Source: Bythopirellula sp. (GTDB lineage Bacteria > Planctomycetota > Planctomycetia > Pirellulales > Lacipirellulaceae). Taken from it: DNA of 64,000 bases. The notes beneath the pieces are model-generated. The model saw nothing but the letters and a program-made list of their open reading frames with translations, searched no databases and had not been told where the DNA came from. This document shows positions 54,561 to 63,723 of this stretch, one piece after another; within the stretch, counting starts at the first letter, position 1; the number at the start of each line of letters is the position of its first letter. Where the stretch lies: the NCBI GenBank assembly GCA_028285205.1, contig JANQQA010000208.1, positions 60,803 to 124,802 on the forward strand. The letters run 5' to 3'. Position numbers and translations under genes: made by a program.

Positions 54561-55706
54561 ATGATGAATGGGTGGAGACTTCTTACGCTGCGACGTAAAG
54601 AAACTCCGCTAAATTCTCAATCAAGAGCGGGATTCACACTCGTTGAACTCTTAGTAGTGATCGCCATCATTGGGGTTCTCGTCGCATTGCTGCTACCCGC
54701 TGTGCAAGCCGCGCGGGAAGCGGCCCGTCGGACACAGTGCGCCAACCAACTGAAGCAGCTCGCGCTGGGATGTTTGAACTATGAGGCAGCCCTCCAGTAC
54801 CTGCCACCTGTGGCCGCGTTCAGCGGTACCACCGGCGACAGCTACGCCGTCACGCAAGAACTGCTTACGACCGGTGAAAAGGGTAAACGCGCGCACAGCT
54901 GGATCGTCGAAATCCTTCCCTACATCGAACAGCAAAACCTCGCCGACCAGTACGACAAAGACTACAGTCCGATGGAAAACATTATGAATACCGGTTTTGG
55001 GTCCCCGGAACTCAAATCACTCTACTGCCCGTCGCGCCGCAACTCCGTGGAGACGACCGAGCAGCACAATATGGTGACGATCGCCGTCAACGGTGGCCAG
55101 ATAACCAGTGGGAGGCGTGGCATCTCGTTCGAACCTGCTGGTACGGACTACGGCGCTGCGATGGGCGCTGGGAACTGCTGCGACAACTTCAAAAAAGTAG
55201 CGCACACCGGTCGAGGCTGCGTCGGCGTAGATGGTGCGGCCGCGAGCCCCATGACGCCCTTGGCACCCGCTCCCGCTCCACGGCTACGGCAAACGACCGA
55301 TGGCACCAGCAACACGCTAATGCTCGGCGAGTTGCAGCGTCTGTGGGCAGCCGACGATGATCCCCGGTTCGCTGGTGGTAATGGGTACTCGGGAGTCAAC
55401 GCGGGACGCAGTGCCGATGGATGGCTGTTCGGCGGCGCCGCAACCATGTTCACCGCTTCGGCCTCGGCATGGATTGACAATATCGCTGAACAGCGATTTT
55501 CGGCCGGCGGACTGAACTCTTGGCATTTCGAACATCCCGGCAGCGAACACCCGGGCGGCGCTCACTTGGCTAACGCCGACGGTTCGGTTCACTTTCTTAG
55601 TGAGAACATGGATTCGCTGGTATTCATGAGTCGGGCATCACGAGCGGGTGGCGAATTGGAAGCAGATAGTCTCGTGGACGTCATAAAAGCTCATTTCGAG
55701 CCCTAA
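54561..55706 (+). CDS. DUF1559 prepilin-like protein
   Basis: A 381-residue protein. The open frame runs from 54327, overlapping the previous gene. The ATG at 54561 or 54564 is the first downstream of that gene's stop and gives a basic leader ending RAG before FTLVELL. The blocks are CPSRR, GGTDYGA-like GTDYGAAMGAGN, and HPGGAHLANADG. It lacks the GGRR tail. It is the last gene of the array; a promoter-like TATAAT follows at 55762. Confidence 0.9.
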   Translation: MMNGWRLLTLRRKETPLNSQSRAGFTLVELLVVIAIIGVLVALLLPAVQAAREAARRTQCANQLKQLALGCLNYEAALQYLPPVAAFSGTTGDSYAVTQELLTTGEKGKRAHSWIVEILPYIEQQNLADQYDKDYSPMENIMNTGFGSPELKSLYCPSRRNSVETTEQHNMVTIAVNGGQITSGRRGISFEPAGTDYGAAMGAGNCCDNFKKVAHTGRGCVGVDGAAASPMTPLAPAPAPRLRQTTDGTSNTLMLGELQRLWAADDDPRFAGGNGYSGVNAGRSADGWLFGGAATMFTASASAWIDNIAEQRFSAGGLNSWHFEHPGSEHPGGAHLANADGSVHFLSENMDSLVFMSRASRAGGELEADSLVDVIKAHFEP

Positions 55707-55761
55707 CCCGTCGCGACAGTCCGCCTGCAAGATACTGCTGCCGTGCATGCCACCCGGCCTC

Positions 55762-55767
55762 TATAAT
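55762..55767 (+). promoter_or_regulatory. -10 element candidate upstream of Gfo/Idh gene
   Basis: TATAAT inside GCCTCTATAATTC (55758-55770), identical to the 13-mer upstream of the PEP-CTERM gene at 38258. It is about 160 bp before the Gfo/Idh start, so the leader would be long. No good -35 is evident. Confidence 0.35.
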
Positions 55768-55929
55768 TCTCAGACCAAGTTTCAGGATACATGCAAAGGT
55801 TATACGACGTCAGGAAACGCTGTTCACTGAAGTCGACTATTTGAATGCTGCAGACTAACTTGCTCCCACTTGTGGAATCCCAACCTCGAACAATATCAAT
55901 CAAAATACACCCGAAAGGATCTGAAATAG

Positions 55930-57309
55930 ATGTCTGGCAATCGAAACAATCGTCGTCAATTTTTGAAGACTACCGCAAGCGCCGGGCTGGCGGCCCCCTA
56001 TTTCTTTAGCGCGACGAAAGCGATATCCGCCACCGATGTCGCGAAGAATGACCGGCTTCAGATCGGCATTATTGGTGCCGGCAGCATGGGTCGAGGCAAC
56101 GCGAATGCGGCCAAGACCTGGTGTGATTTGGTTGCGATCGCAGACGCTGACTCACGCCACGCAGCGCAAACCAATGAGAAGATTAGTGACGGCAAGGCAG
56201 ACATGTATGTCGATTACCGCAAAGTCCTAGAGCGTTCTGATCTCGACGCGATTCTCATTGCCACACCCGACCATTGGCACACCAAACCCCTTGTCGAAGC
56301 GGTGAATGCGGGCTTCGACGTTTACTGCGAAAAACCACTGACGCTGACGGTCGAAGAGGGGCAGCTGGTGCGTGAAGTGGTCAAAAAGACCGGGCGCATC
56401 GTGCAGGTGGGCACACAACAGCGCAGCGCCATCCCGCGGTTTGTCACGGCGATTGCGATGATTGCTGAAGGACGGCTGGGCCGCATTCGACGTATCCACG
56501 CGGCTATCGGCGGCGCACCAACCAGCCCGTCGATTCCCACGGTCTCGGTGCCCAAGGAACTCGATTGGGATCGCTGGTTGGGACCTGCACCAGCCACAGA
56601 TTTTCGCTGGAACGAGTATACCGAACAGTCCGGTCGCAAGCGCGCCAACTCCAATTGCCACTACGAATTCCGTTGGTGGTACGAGTACTCCGGCGGCAAG
56701 CTCACCGACTGGGGCGCACACCACGTCGACATTGCGATGTGGGCGCTGCGTACGAACGGTCAAACTGGTCCGCTGCTATCGATAGGCGGCGAAGCGACAC
56801 ACCCTGTGCCGTTCAAAGACGGTTACCCAACGCAGAACGATCGTTACAACACCGCCACGAATTTTCATTTGACCGCAAAATTTGCAGGTGGGACAGAGTT
56901 GATCATTCGCGACGACACGCAGAATGGTGTGCTCATCGAAGGCGAGAAAGGCCGGATTTTCGTCAATCGGGGCAAGCTCACAGGCAAGCCAGTGGAAGAC
57001 TTGGCCGACAATCCGCTGCCCGAAGGCGCGTTGGCGAAAGCCTACAAGGGTTTCCCGCTGCCGACGGAGAAGTTTGGCAAGCATTCCCACTGGGAGAACT
57101 TTGTGCAATGCCTGCGCGAACGCAAAGAACCAATTTCCGACGTCCACTCGCATCTGGATGCGTTGGACATCTGCCACCTGGCGGGCATTTCGGCCAGACT
57201 GGGCCGTACCATCCAATGGGATGACGCTGCTAGGCAGATTGTCGGCGACGATCAAGCCAGTGCATTCCTTTCGAGAACGCCGCGTGCGGGATACGAAATT
57301 GAGATGTGA
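55930..57309 (+). CDS. TAT-exported Gfo/Idh/MocA family oxidoreductase
   Basis: A 459-residue protein with a twin-arginine signal (NRRQFLKTTASAGLAAP). The Rossmann domain begins RLQIGIIGAGSMGRG, then LIATPDHWHT and VYCEKPLTLTVEEG with the EKP catalytic Lys. The C-terminal domain has WWYEYSGGKLTDWGAHHVDIAMWAL with the conserved His. The family are NAD(P)-dependent sugar dehydrogenases or related glycoside-acting enzymes; TAT export with bound cofactor is common in planctomycetes. Three sulfatase genes follow on the same strand, suggesting a shared role in modified-polysaccharide breakdown. Confidence 0.93.
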   Translation: MSGNRNNRRQFLKTTASAGLAAPYFFSATKAISATDVAKNDRLQIGIIGAGSMGRGNANAAKTWCDLVAIADADSRHAAQTNEKISDGKADMYVDYRKVLERSDLDAILIATPDHWHTKPLVEAVNAGFDVYCEKPLTLTVEEGQLVREVVKKTGRIVQVGTQQRSAIPRFVTAIAMIAEGRLGRIRRIHAAIGGAPTSPSIPTVSVPKELDWDRWLGPAPATDFRWNEYTEQSGRKRANSNCHYEFRWWYEYSGGKLTDWGAHHVDIAMWALRTNGQTGPLLSIGGEATHPVPFKDGYPTQNDRYNTATNFHLTAKFAGGTELIIRDDTQNGVLIEGEKGRIFVNRGKLTGKPVEDLADNPLPEGALAKAYKGFPLPTEKFGKHSHWENFVQCLRERKEPISDVHSHLDALDICHLAGISARLGRTIQWDDAARQIVGDDQASAFLSRTPRAGYEIEM

Positions 57310-57358
57310 TTCCCAACTCTAGTACTTTCAACTCAAAGTCGAGGGCCTGAAAAGGATT

Positions 57359-58771
57359 ATGTGGAATCACATCGCGATTCTTAGGACGATGGCATTTGCC
57401 GTTCTGCTAACTGCAACGCCGTTTTTGCGTGCCTGCGCGGCAGACGACCATCGTCCCAACATCATCATTGTTCTCACCGACGATCAAGGCTACCAAGACC
57501 TTGGCTGCTACGGCTCGCCCAACATCGAGACGCCGCACGTCGATCGACTGGCCGCCGAAGGAATGCGGTTTACCGACTTCTATTCGGCCTTCGCCGTCTG
57601 TTCGGCTTCACGCGCGGGTCTGATGACGGGCTGCTACAAGCTCCGGATCAGCATGCCCGGGGTACTGGGCCCCCATTCCAAGCGTGCCCTGCACCCCGAC
57701 GAGATCACCATTGCTGAGGTACTCAAGCCGCTCGGCTATGCGACTTGCTTTGTGGGCAAGTGGCATCTTGGTGATTCTCCGGAAACTCTGCCGACGGCGC
57801 AGGGATTTGATCACTATTACGGGCTCCCTTACAGCAATGACATGGCGCGCAAAAAGGGCTGGCGTAATGATCCCGATGCACTGGATCAGATCTGGACAGA
57901 GAAGCGTTGGGATATCTATCAAAACGAACTGTACGACGATCAAGAGATCATTGAGTCACCGGTCAATCAAGTGACGTTGACCGATCGATATGCCGAAGAA
58001 GCGATCAAGTTCATTCGCGACAGCAGCGATGCGCCGTTCTATCTCCAACTCGCGACCAGCATGCCCCACGTGCCGCTGTTTGTCTCCGACGATCGATTTC
58101 AGTCGGATCCTCACACGGCGTACAAGGCCACCATCGAACATATCGACGCCTGTGTTGGGCAGATCATGGCGACTCTCGACGAGCTCGGCTTAACCGAAAA
58201 TACGTGGATCATCTACACCAGTGACAACGGTCCATGGTTGCCCAAAAAGCATCATGGTGGATCGGCGCTGCCGCTGAGGGCCGGCAAGGCGACCACCTAC
58301 GAAGGAGGAATGAGGGTCCCCGGCATCATGCGCTGGCCCGCGAAGATCAAGGCCGGAAGCGTCTGCAGCCAAGTCGCAGCGTCGGTTGATCTGTTGCCCA
58401 CGATCGCGACCGTCGTCGGTGCAGAGTACGGGATGAATGGACCGATCGATGGGCTGGACATTTCCAATCTACTGTCGGATCCGTCTTCGCAATCACCACA
58501 CGATGAAGTCGGCTACTTCTATTGCAGCCACAATCGTGTCGATGCTGTGAGGCTAGGAAAGTGGAAGCTCAAGCGCAAAGAACCGCCGGAATTATACAAC
58601 CTCGAGGCAGACATAAGTGAGCAGACCAACCAGGTCACCAGCGAATGTCAGGTCGCCTACAAGTTGGAACGTGTGGCAGCAAGCTACGAGCGAGAAATGC
58701 TGCAGACGGCACGGCCAGCTTGGCAACGTGTAGACAGCTTAGGGCGGCAACATGGCAAAGTGGCACAGTAA
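57359..58771 (+). CDS. Sulfatase
   Basis: A 470-residue protein with a signal peptide (about 1-29, ending CAADD). The core has NIIIVLTDDQGYQDLGCYG, KWHLGDSPE, YTSDNGPW and the EGGMRVPGIMRWP signature. The modification site is C81-S-A-S-R followed by AGLMTG, so the Pro of CxPSR is Ala; CSASR variants are common in this group. It is probably a periplasmic or exported sulfohydrolase of arylsulfatase type. It overlaps the next sulfatase gene by 20 bp, indicating co-translation, and lies 49 bp after the Gfo/Idh gene. Confidence 0.93.
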   Translation: MWNHIAILRTMAFAVLLTATPFLRACAADDHRPNIIIVLTDDQGYQDLGCYGSPNIETPHVDRLAAEGMRFTDFYSAFAVCSASRAGLMTGCYKLRISMPGVLGPHSKRALHPDEITIAEVLKPLGYATCFVGKWHLGDSPETLPTAQGFDHYYGLPYSNDMARKKGWRNDPDALDQIWTEKRWDIYQNELYDDQEIIESPVNQVTLTDRYAEEAIKFIRDSSDAPFYLQLATSMPHVPLFVSDDRFQSDPHTAYKATIEHIDACVGQIMATLDELGLTENTWIIYTSDNGPWLPKKHHGGSALPLRAGKATTYEGGMRVPGIMRWPAKIKAGSVCSQVAASVDLLPTIATVVGAEYGMNGPIDGLDISNLLSDPSSQSPHDEVGYFYCSHNRVDAVRLGKWKLKRKEPPELYNLEADISEQTNQVTSECQVAYKLERVAASYEREMLQTARPAWQRVDSLGRQHGKVAQ

Positions 58772-60272
58772 TAGGAGTTTGCCCTTGGAAATCAGGCATA
58801 TCGTCATCGCCTTGGTGATTGGGAGTTTTCAGTGTGCTGCGGTTCTAGGTGTTACCGCGACGAGCACCCGCCCGAACTTCGTTGTCGTCGTTACGGATGA
58901 CCAAGGATACAACGACCTGGGGTGTTTCGGTTCCGAACGCATTAGAACTCCCAACATTGACCGCATGGCCGACGAAGGCCTGAGGCTAACCAGTTACTAC
59001 ACTAGCGCTCCGCTCTGTGCGCCCAGTCGCGCATCGCTGATGACGGGTTGCTACTCGCAGCGAATCGCCGAGATCCGAAACAAGCAGGGCAAGAAGCGAT
59101 TTCATCCAATTCTGGACGCGAGCGAAGTCTTGCTCCCAGAGATTCTCAAGCAGGCTGGCTACGCAACGTGTGCGATCGGCAAGTGGCATCTGGCTGGTGG
59201 TGGCCGAGGTGCCGTGGCCGTCGACGAAAGTAAGGACGGCTTGCGCAAGTACAGCGTCGTGCGTCCGCAAGTGATGCCGTGCCAGAAAGGATTCGACGAG
59301 TACTTCGGAATTCCCTACAGCAACGATATGAATCCCGTCGTCCTGATGCGGGACAATGACGTCGTCGAATTCCTCGGTCAGACCGAGAAGCAAGCCGGCA
59401 TTTCGACACGTTACACCGATGAAGCACTTCAGTTTATTGAGAAGTCAGCGGCGCAGCCGTTCTTTCTGTATCTCGCTCACAGTATGCCGCACACGCCGCT
59501 GTATCCCCATCCGGACTTTGCCGGCAAGTCGACGTACGGTCTGTATGGTGATTGCATTGAGGAGATCGACTGGAACATGGGACGGTTGCTCGACAAGCTC
59601 AAGGAATTGGGAATCGACGACCGTACGTTTGTCATCTACACCTCGGACAACGGCCCATGGATCGAATCAGGAAAGAAGCAGCGCGACAACCTTCCGACGA
59701 ACAAGACTCGCTTTCAGGGGGGACGAGCCGATCCGTTGCGAGGTGTGAAGATGATGACACTAGAAGGCGGACCACGTGTCCCTTGCGTGATGCGCTTTCC
59801 CGATCGGATTGCCGGTGGCCGCGTCTCGGACGAATTGGTGACGTCCATGGACCTGATGCCGACACTGGCTGGTCTGGCCGGTGCTGCAGTTCCTACCGAT
59901 CGAACCATCGATGGCGTCGACGTGGTGGAACTACTAACTGGGGAGGTCAGAGAATCACCCCGGGGCGAGTACTTCTTCTACAAGTGGACACATCTCCATG
60001 CAGTGCGAAGTGGGCATTGGAAACTTGTCTTGCCTCGCGAAGCCCGCCCAGTCGATCTGGGCTGGTATCGTCGGCTTCAACACGAGTACACCGAATTGAC
60101 ACTCTACAACCTGAAGGAAGACATTGGCGAGACGACCAATGTGGCTAAGGACAATGCCCCGGTCGTAAAAAGGCTTTCGCAGTTAATTGCCGAGGCCCAG
60201 CAAGACCTTGGCGACGGGAGTCGAGGCATCGTGGGGAGTAACGTGCGTGAAACCAAAACAGCGCTCGACTAG
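58752..60272 (+). CDS. Sulfatase
   Basis: A 506-residue protein with an N-terminal signal peptide (IVIALVIGSFQCAAVLGVTAT). It has a canonical formylglycine motif, C89-A-P-S-R with ASLMTGCYSQRI. Other core blocks are NFVVVVTDDQGYNDLGCFG, AIGKWHLAGGG, YTSDNGPWIESG and MTLEGGPRVPCVMRFP. The start codon overlaps the end of the previous sulfatase gene. It is expected to hydrolyse sulfate esters outside the cytoplasm. The three sulfatases here differ in the substrate-defining middle regions, so they likely act on different bonds. Confidence 0.93.
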   Translation: MAKWHSNRSLPLEIRHIVIALVIGSFQCAAVLGVTATSTRPNFVVVVTDDQGYNDLGCFGSERIRTPNIDRMADEGLRLTSYYTSAPLCAPSRASLMTGCYSQRIAEIRNKQGKKRFHPILDASEVLLPEILKQAGYATCAIGKWHLAGGGRGAVAVDESKDGLRKYSVVRPQVMPCQKGFDEYFGIPYSNDMNPVVLMRDNDVVEFLGQTEKQAGISTRYTDEALQFIEKSAAQPFFLYLAHSMPHTPLYPHPDFAGKSTYGLYGDCIEEIDWNMGRLLDKLKELGIDDRTFVIYTSDNGPWIESGKKQRDNLPTNKTRFQGGRADPLRGVKMMTLEGGPRVPCVMRFPDRIAGGRVSDELVTSMDLMPTLAGLAGAAVPTDRTIDGVDVVELLTGEVRESPRGEYFFYKWTHLHAVRSGHWKLVLPREARPVDLGWYRRLQHEYTELTLYNLKEDIGETTNVAKDNAPVVKRLSQLIAEAQQDLGDGSRGIVGSNVRETKTALD

Positions 60273-60296
60273 ATCTCGGTAAGAACCCAACGCTGA

Positions 60297-61745
60297 ATGA
60301 CTACCAAGCCAAGACTTCTGATTGCCGCGGCATGTGTGCTTTGCGCGGCCGGACCGTGCGCCAATGCGACCGCGGACACAAACTCGTCAAAGTCAGACCA
60401 GAGGCCACCCAATATCCTCTTCTTACTGGTAGACGATTGGGGGTGGACCGATGCTGGATGTCTGGGGAGCGACCTCTATCAGACGCCCAACATCGATCAG
60501 TTTCAACGCGATAGTGTGAACTTTGACAACGGTTACTCGGCATGCACGGTCTGCTCTCCCACACGCGGGGCCTTGATGACGGGAATGTACCCGGCCCGAA
60601 CCCATCTGACCAACTACATCCCGGGCGCTAGGCAACCCGCAGGACCGTTGAGAAATCCGAATTGGACGAAGCGACTCGAGCATCGGCATGTGACCATCGC
60701 TGAAGCCCTACGAGATGCGGGCTATCGTACTGCCCATTTGGGGAAATGGCATCTGACGCCCTTCAACGACGACGAAGTCGAGGAGTACCTTCCTGGCAAG
60801 CATGGGTTCGAAGTGAACATCGGTGGCAACAAGTGGGGGCAGCCTGGCAGTTACTTCCACCCTTACAGGAAGGGAATTCGCTCAATCGGAGTTCTACCTC
60901 CGGGTGGTAAAGAGGGTGACTACCTAACCGATCGGCTGACCACCGAGGCTGTACGTTTGATGACGCAATGGAAGGATGAACCATTTTTCTTGCACCTGGC
61001 CTACTACGCGGTCCATACGCCGATTCAACCGAAACCTGAGCTGTTGGCCAAATACGAAAACCTAGTGAGCCCTGGATCTCGACATGCCCACCCAGGCTAT
61101 GCCGCGATGGTTGAATCCGTTGATCAGAGTCTCGGCACGCTCCGCAAGCATCTACAAGAACTGAATCTCGACGATCGCACCATTATCTTTCTCACGAGTG
61201 ACAACGGTGGCGTGATCGGGCGGATTACTGACAACTTTCCGCTGCGCTCCGGTAAGAGCAATCTGTACGAGGGAGGGGTGCGCGTTCCGACCATGATCCA
61301 CAGGCCTGGGATGGCCGGCGCTGGAACCACCTGTTCCGAGCCAATCATCACGGTCGACTTCTATCCGACGATTCTTGAGATGGCAGGTGCGGTCGGTAAT
61401 TCCGAGCACAACGAATACGTCGATGGTTTGAGTCTAGTTCCCCTGCTGTCTGACCCTGAGAGTTCGTTGGATCGGCAGGCGATCTATTGGCACTACCCCC
61501 ATTATCAAGCGGCAACGCCATACGGCGCAGTTCGGTCAGGGCCGTGGCGACTAATCGAGTTTTACGAGGACATGCACGTGGAACTCTATAACTTGGTTGA
61601 CGACATTGGCGAAACGAAGGATCTGTCTTCGCAGCTGCCCGAACAGGCTGAGAAGTTGCGCTCCATGTTGCACAGCTGGAGGCAGGAAGTTGGCGCTCAA
61701 ATGCCGATTCGCGTGCAGGAATACTCTCCGACGGCCCAAGACTAG
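60297..61745 (+). CDS. Sulfatase
   Basis: A 482-residue protein with a signal peptide (about 1-27). The core has NILFLLVDDWGWTDAGCLG, the formylglycine site C86-S-P-T-R followed by GALMTGMYPARTHLT, HLGKWHLTPFND, LTSDNGGVIG and YEGGVRVPTMI. Its WGWTD/CSPTR form is closer to the sulfatase at 16476 than to its immediate neighbours, so this is a different subgroup of the S1 family. It lies 24 bp after the previous sulfatase and probably ends the operon. The ribosome-binding site is weak. Confidence 0.93.
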   Translation: MTTKPRLLIAAACVLCAAGPCANATADTNSSKSDQRPPNILFLLVDDWGWTDAGCLGSDLYQTPNIDQFQRDSVNFDNGYSACTVCSPTRGALMTGMYPARTHLTNYIPGARQPAGPLRNPNWTKRLEHRHVTIAEALRDAGYRTAHLGKWHLTPFNDDEVEEYLPGKHGFEVNIGGNKWGQPGSYFHPYRKGIRSIGVLPPGGKEGDYLTDRLTTEAVRLMTQWKDEPFFLHLAYYAVHTPIQPKPELLAKYENLVSPGSRHAHPGYAAMVESVDQSLGTLRKHLQELNLDDRTIIFLTSDNGGVIGRITDNFPLRSGKSNLYEGGVRVPTMIHRPGMAGAGTTCSEPIITVDFYPTILEMAGAVGNSEHNEYVDGLSLVPLLSDPESSLDRQAIYWHYPHYQAATPYGAVRSGPWRLIEFYEDMHVELYNLVDDIGETKDLSSQLPEQAEKLRSMLHSWRQEVGAQMPIRVQEYSPTAQD

Positions 61746-61759
61746 CACGCCGAGGCGTG
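61746..61759. terminator. Short hairpin at the end of the sulfatase operon
   Basis: CACGC (61746-61750) pairs with GCGTG (61755-61759) around CGAG, starting at the base after the stop codon. It is short and lacks a T-run, so its role is doubtful. Confidence 0.3.
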
Positions 61760-61806
61760 GCTATATCCTTGCATCGCCTGTATCCATTGGTTGCTTCCTG
61801 ACGGGC

Positions 61807-61828
61807 GAGGCTCCGTGGAGGCTCCGTG
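61807..61828. repeat. Tandem 11-bp duplication
   Basis: GAGGCTCCGTG occurs twice back to back (61807-61817 and 61818-61828) in the convergent gap between the last sulfatase and polX. It is probably a slippage product with no function. Confidence 0.6.
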
Positions 61829-61867
61829 TTGGTTTTTTGCTTGGCTCGCTTCGCGACGGGGAGACTG

Positions 61868-63598
61868 TCAGCGGCTTAGAAGCTTGCTGAACTTTTTCCA
61901 CGGTAGCGTATTGGCGACGTCCGCCGGGGTCAGACCACCGCGTTGGGCTTGTTGGATACCGTGACGCATCACATCGAAGCCGCTGGTGCTGTGGGCATCA
62001 GTGCTGATGACAATAGGCACGCCGTGGCGTTTGGCGGCGGCGCAGTGGATGTCGCTAAGGTCGAGGCGGGCCGGATTAGCGTTGAGTTCCAGCATCTTGC
62101 CGTGCTGGGCAGCGGCGGCGATCACCTGCTCGATGTCGACAGCGTAGGGCTCGCGGCGGTTGATCAAACGGCCAGTCGGGTGCGCGATGATATCGACGTG
62201 CGGGTTTTCTAGTGCGCCCAAGATCCGCTCCGTAATTTGCTCACTCGGTTGATTCTGTCCGTAGTGCACACTGGCGATGACCCAATCGGCTTCGGCCAAC
62301 ACGTCGTCGGGCAGGTCCATACCGCCTTTTTCGAGGATGTCGCACTCGATGCCCTTGAGCACGACAATGTCATCCCACTCGTCACGCAATCGGTCGATCG
62401 CGGCCCACTGAGCACGCAGTCGGTCGGGGTCGAGGCCGTTGGCCATCGACACGCGTTGCGAGTGGTCAGTGATGGCGATGTACTCCAGGTCACGCGACCT
62501 AGCCGCCTCGATCATTTCCTCCAGCGACGCCTTGCCGTCGGTAGCGGTCGTGTGCATGTGCAGGTCAGCGCGAATATCGCTGAACTCGACCAGCTGGGGC
62601 AATTCGCCCTGCCCCGCCCAATCGAACTCCTCGCGTGCCTCGCGTAGCTTGGGGGAGAATAGCGGTAAGTCGAGTGCGTCGTAGACTGCCTGCTCATCAG
62701 CTCCAGCAAGGTAGGTCTCTTCCCCATCTTCCTCAACACGAAATACGCCCCATTCGTTGACTTTCAGCCCTCGCTGCTTAGCAAGTCCACGGACGGCAAC
62801 GTTATGATCTTTGGAACCGGTGAAGTACTGCAGCGCGGCGCCGAACGACTCGCGGGGCACGACCCGCAAATCGATCTGCAGGCCCGAATCCATCCGCACC
62901 GACATCTTGGTGTCCCCGCGGGCGATCACATCGGCGACGCCGGGCAGCTTGCCGAAGTGATCCATCACCGACGCGTGGTCCTCGGCTTCAACGAGCAGAT
63001 CGAGATCGCCAATCGTCTCACAGCCGCGACGGTAACTGCCAGCCATTTCCATCTGCGCGATGCCGTCGACTTGCCGCATGTGGTCGAGCAACTGCTGGAC
63101 CACTGCGTCCGCGTCAGCCCAGCGGGTGCGCGATTCGGCTTGTTCGGCAATCGCGAGGCCCTTGAGGATCGTCTCTTCAGTCTTGGCTCCGAATCCCTTT
63201 AGCTCGCGAACCCGCTGTGCTTGGCAGGCTTCGCGAAGCTGATCGAGCGACTCAATGCCCAATTCCTTGTGCAGCACGGCTGCCTTTTTTGGTCCCAACC
63301 CTGGCACGCGGAGCAGTGCCAGCAAGCTGGCCGGCAGTTCACTTTGCAACTCCTCGAGCGCCTTGAGCTTGCCGGTTGCCAGCAGCTCTGCGGTCTTCTC
63401 GGCGAGTGTCTTGCCGATGCCATCAATGTCGGTCAGCTTGCGGTCGGGGTCGGCGGCGATCGAGGCCAGTGGCTCGCTCAGATCAGCGATTTTTCGGGCC
63501 CCGTTCCGATAAGAACGTATGCGGAAGGGATTGGCGTCCTGGAACTCCAGCAGGTCGGCGAGCTGCTCAAAAACGGCGGCAATATCGCGGTTATTCAT
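61868..63598 (-). CDS. polX: DNA polymerase/3'-5' exonuclease PolX with PHP domain
   Basis: A 576-residue protein. The frame extends to 63703, but the family starts at [18 protein letters not shown], so the ATG at 63598 is preferred. A helix-hairpin-helix region (about 1-150) has [12 protein letters not shown] and [18 protein letters not shown]. The polymerase beta-type palm follows, with [21 protein letters not shown] holding the GS motif and catalytic Asp pair. The C-terminal PHP domain (about 335-576) has [21 protein letters not shown] and ISTDAHS, its metal-binding residues. Bacterial PolX acts in base-excision or gap repair, with the PHP domain giving 3'-5' exonuclease or AP-endonuclease activity. 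No repair genes are adjacent. Confidence 0.95.
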   Translation of the reverse strand: MNNRDIAAVFEQLADLLEFQDANPFRIRSYRNGARKIADLSEPLASIAADPDRKLTDIDGIGKTLAEKTAELLATGKLKALEELQSELPASLLALLRVPGLGPKKAAVLHKELGIESLDQLREACQAQRVRELKGFGAKTEETILKGLAIAEQAESRTRWADADAVVQQLLDHMRQVDGIAQMEMAGSYRRGCETIGDLDLLVEAEDHASVMDHFGKLPGVADVIARGDTKMSVRMDSGLQIDLRVVPRESFGAALQYFTGSKDHNVAVRGLAKQRGLKVNEWGVFRVEEDGEETYLAGADEQAVYDALDLPLFSPKLREAREEFDWAGQGELPQLVEFSDIRADLHMHTTATDGKASLEEMIEAARSRDLEYIAITDHSQRVSMANGLDPDRLRAQWAAIDRLRDEWDDIVVLKGIECDILEKGGMDLPDDVLAEADWVIASVHYGQNQPSEQITERILGALENPHVDIIAHPTGRLINRREPYAVDIEQVIAAAAQHGKMLELNANPARLDLSDIHCAAAKRHGVPIVISTDAHSTSGFDVMRHGIQQAQRGGLTPADVANTLPWKKFSKLLSR

Positions 63599-63723
63599 TT
63601 TCGTAGTGTACCGAACGAGCCAGCTAGTGGGGAACCGGCCCGAAACTCGTCTTGCCCCGCTAGCGACATCCGGGATAGTTTGAGGCCTCAAATTGCTCGT
63701 CATTCTCGGTTGGTAGGTCGATC

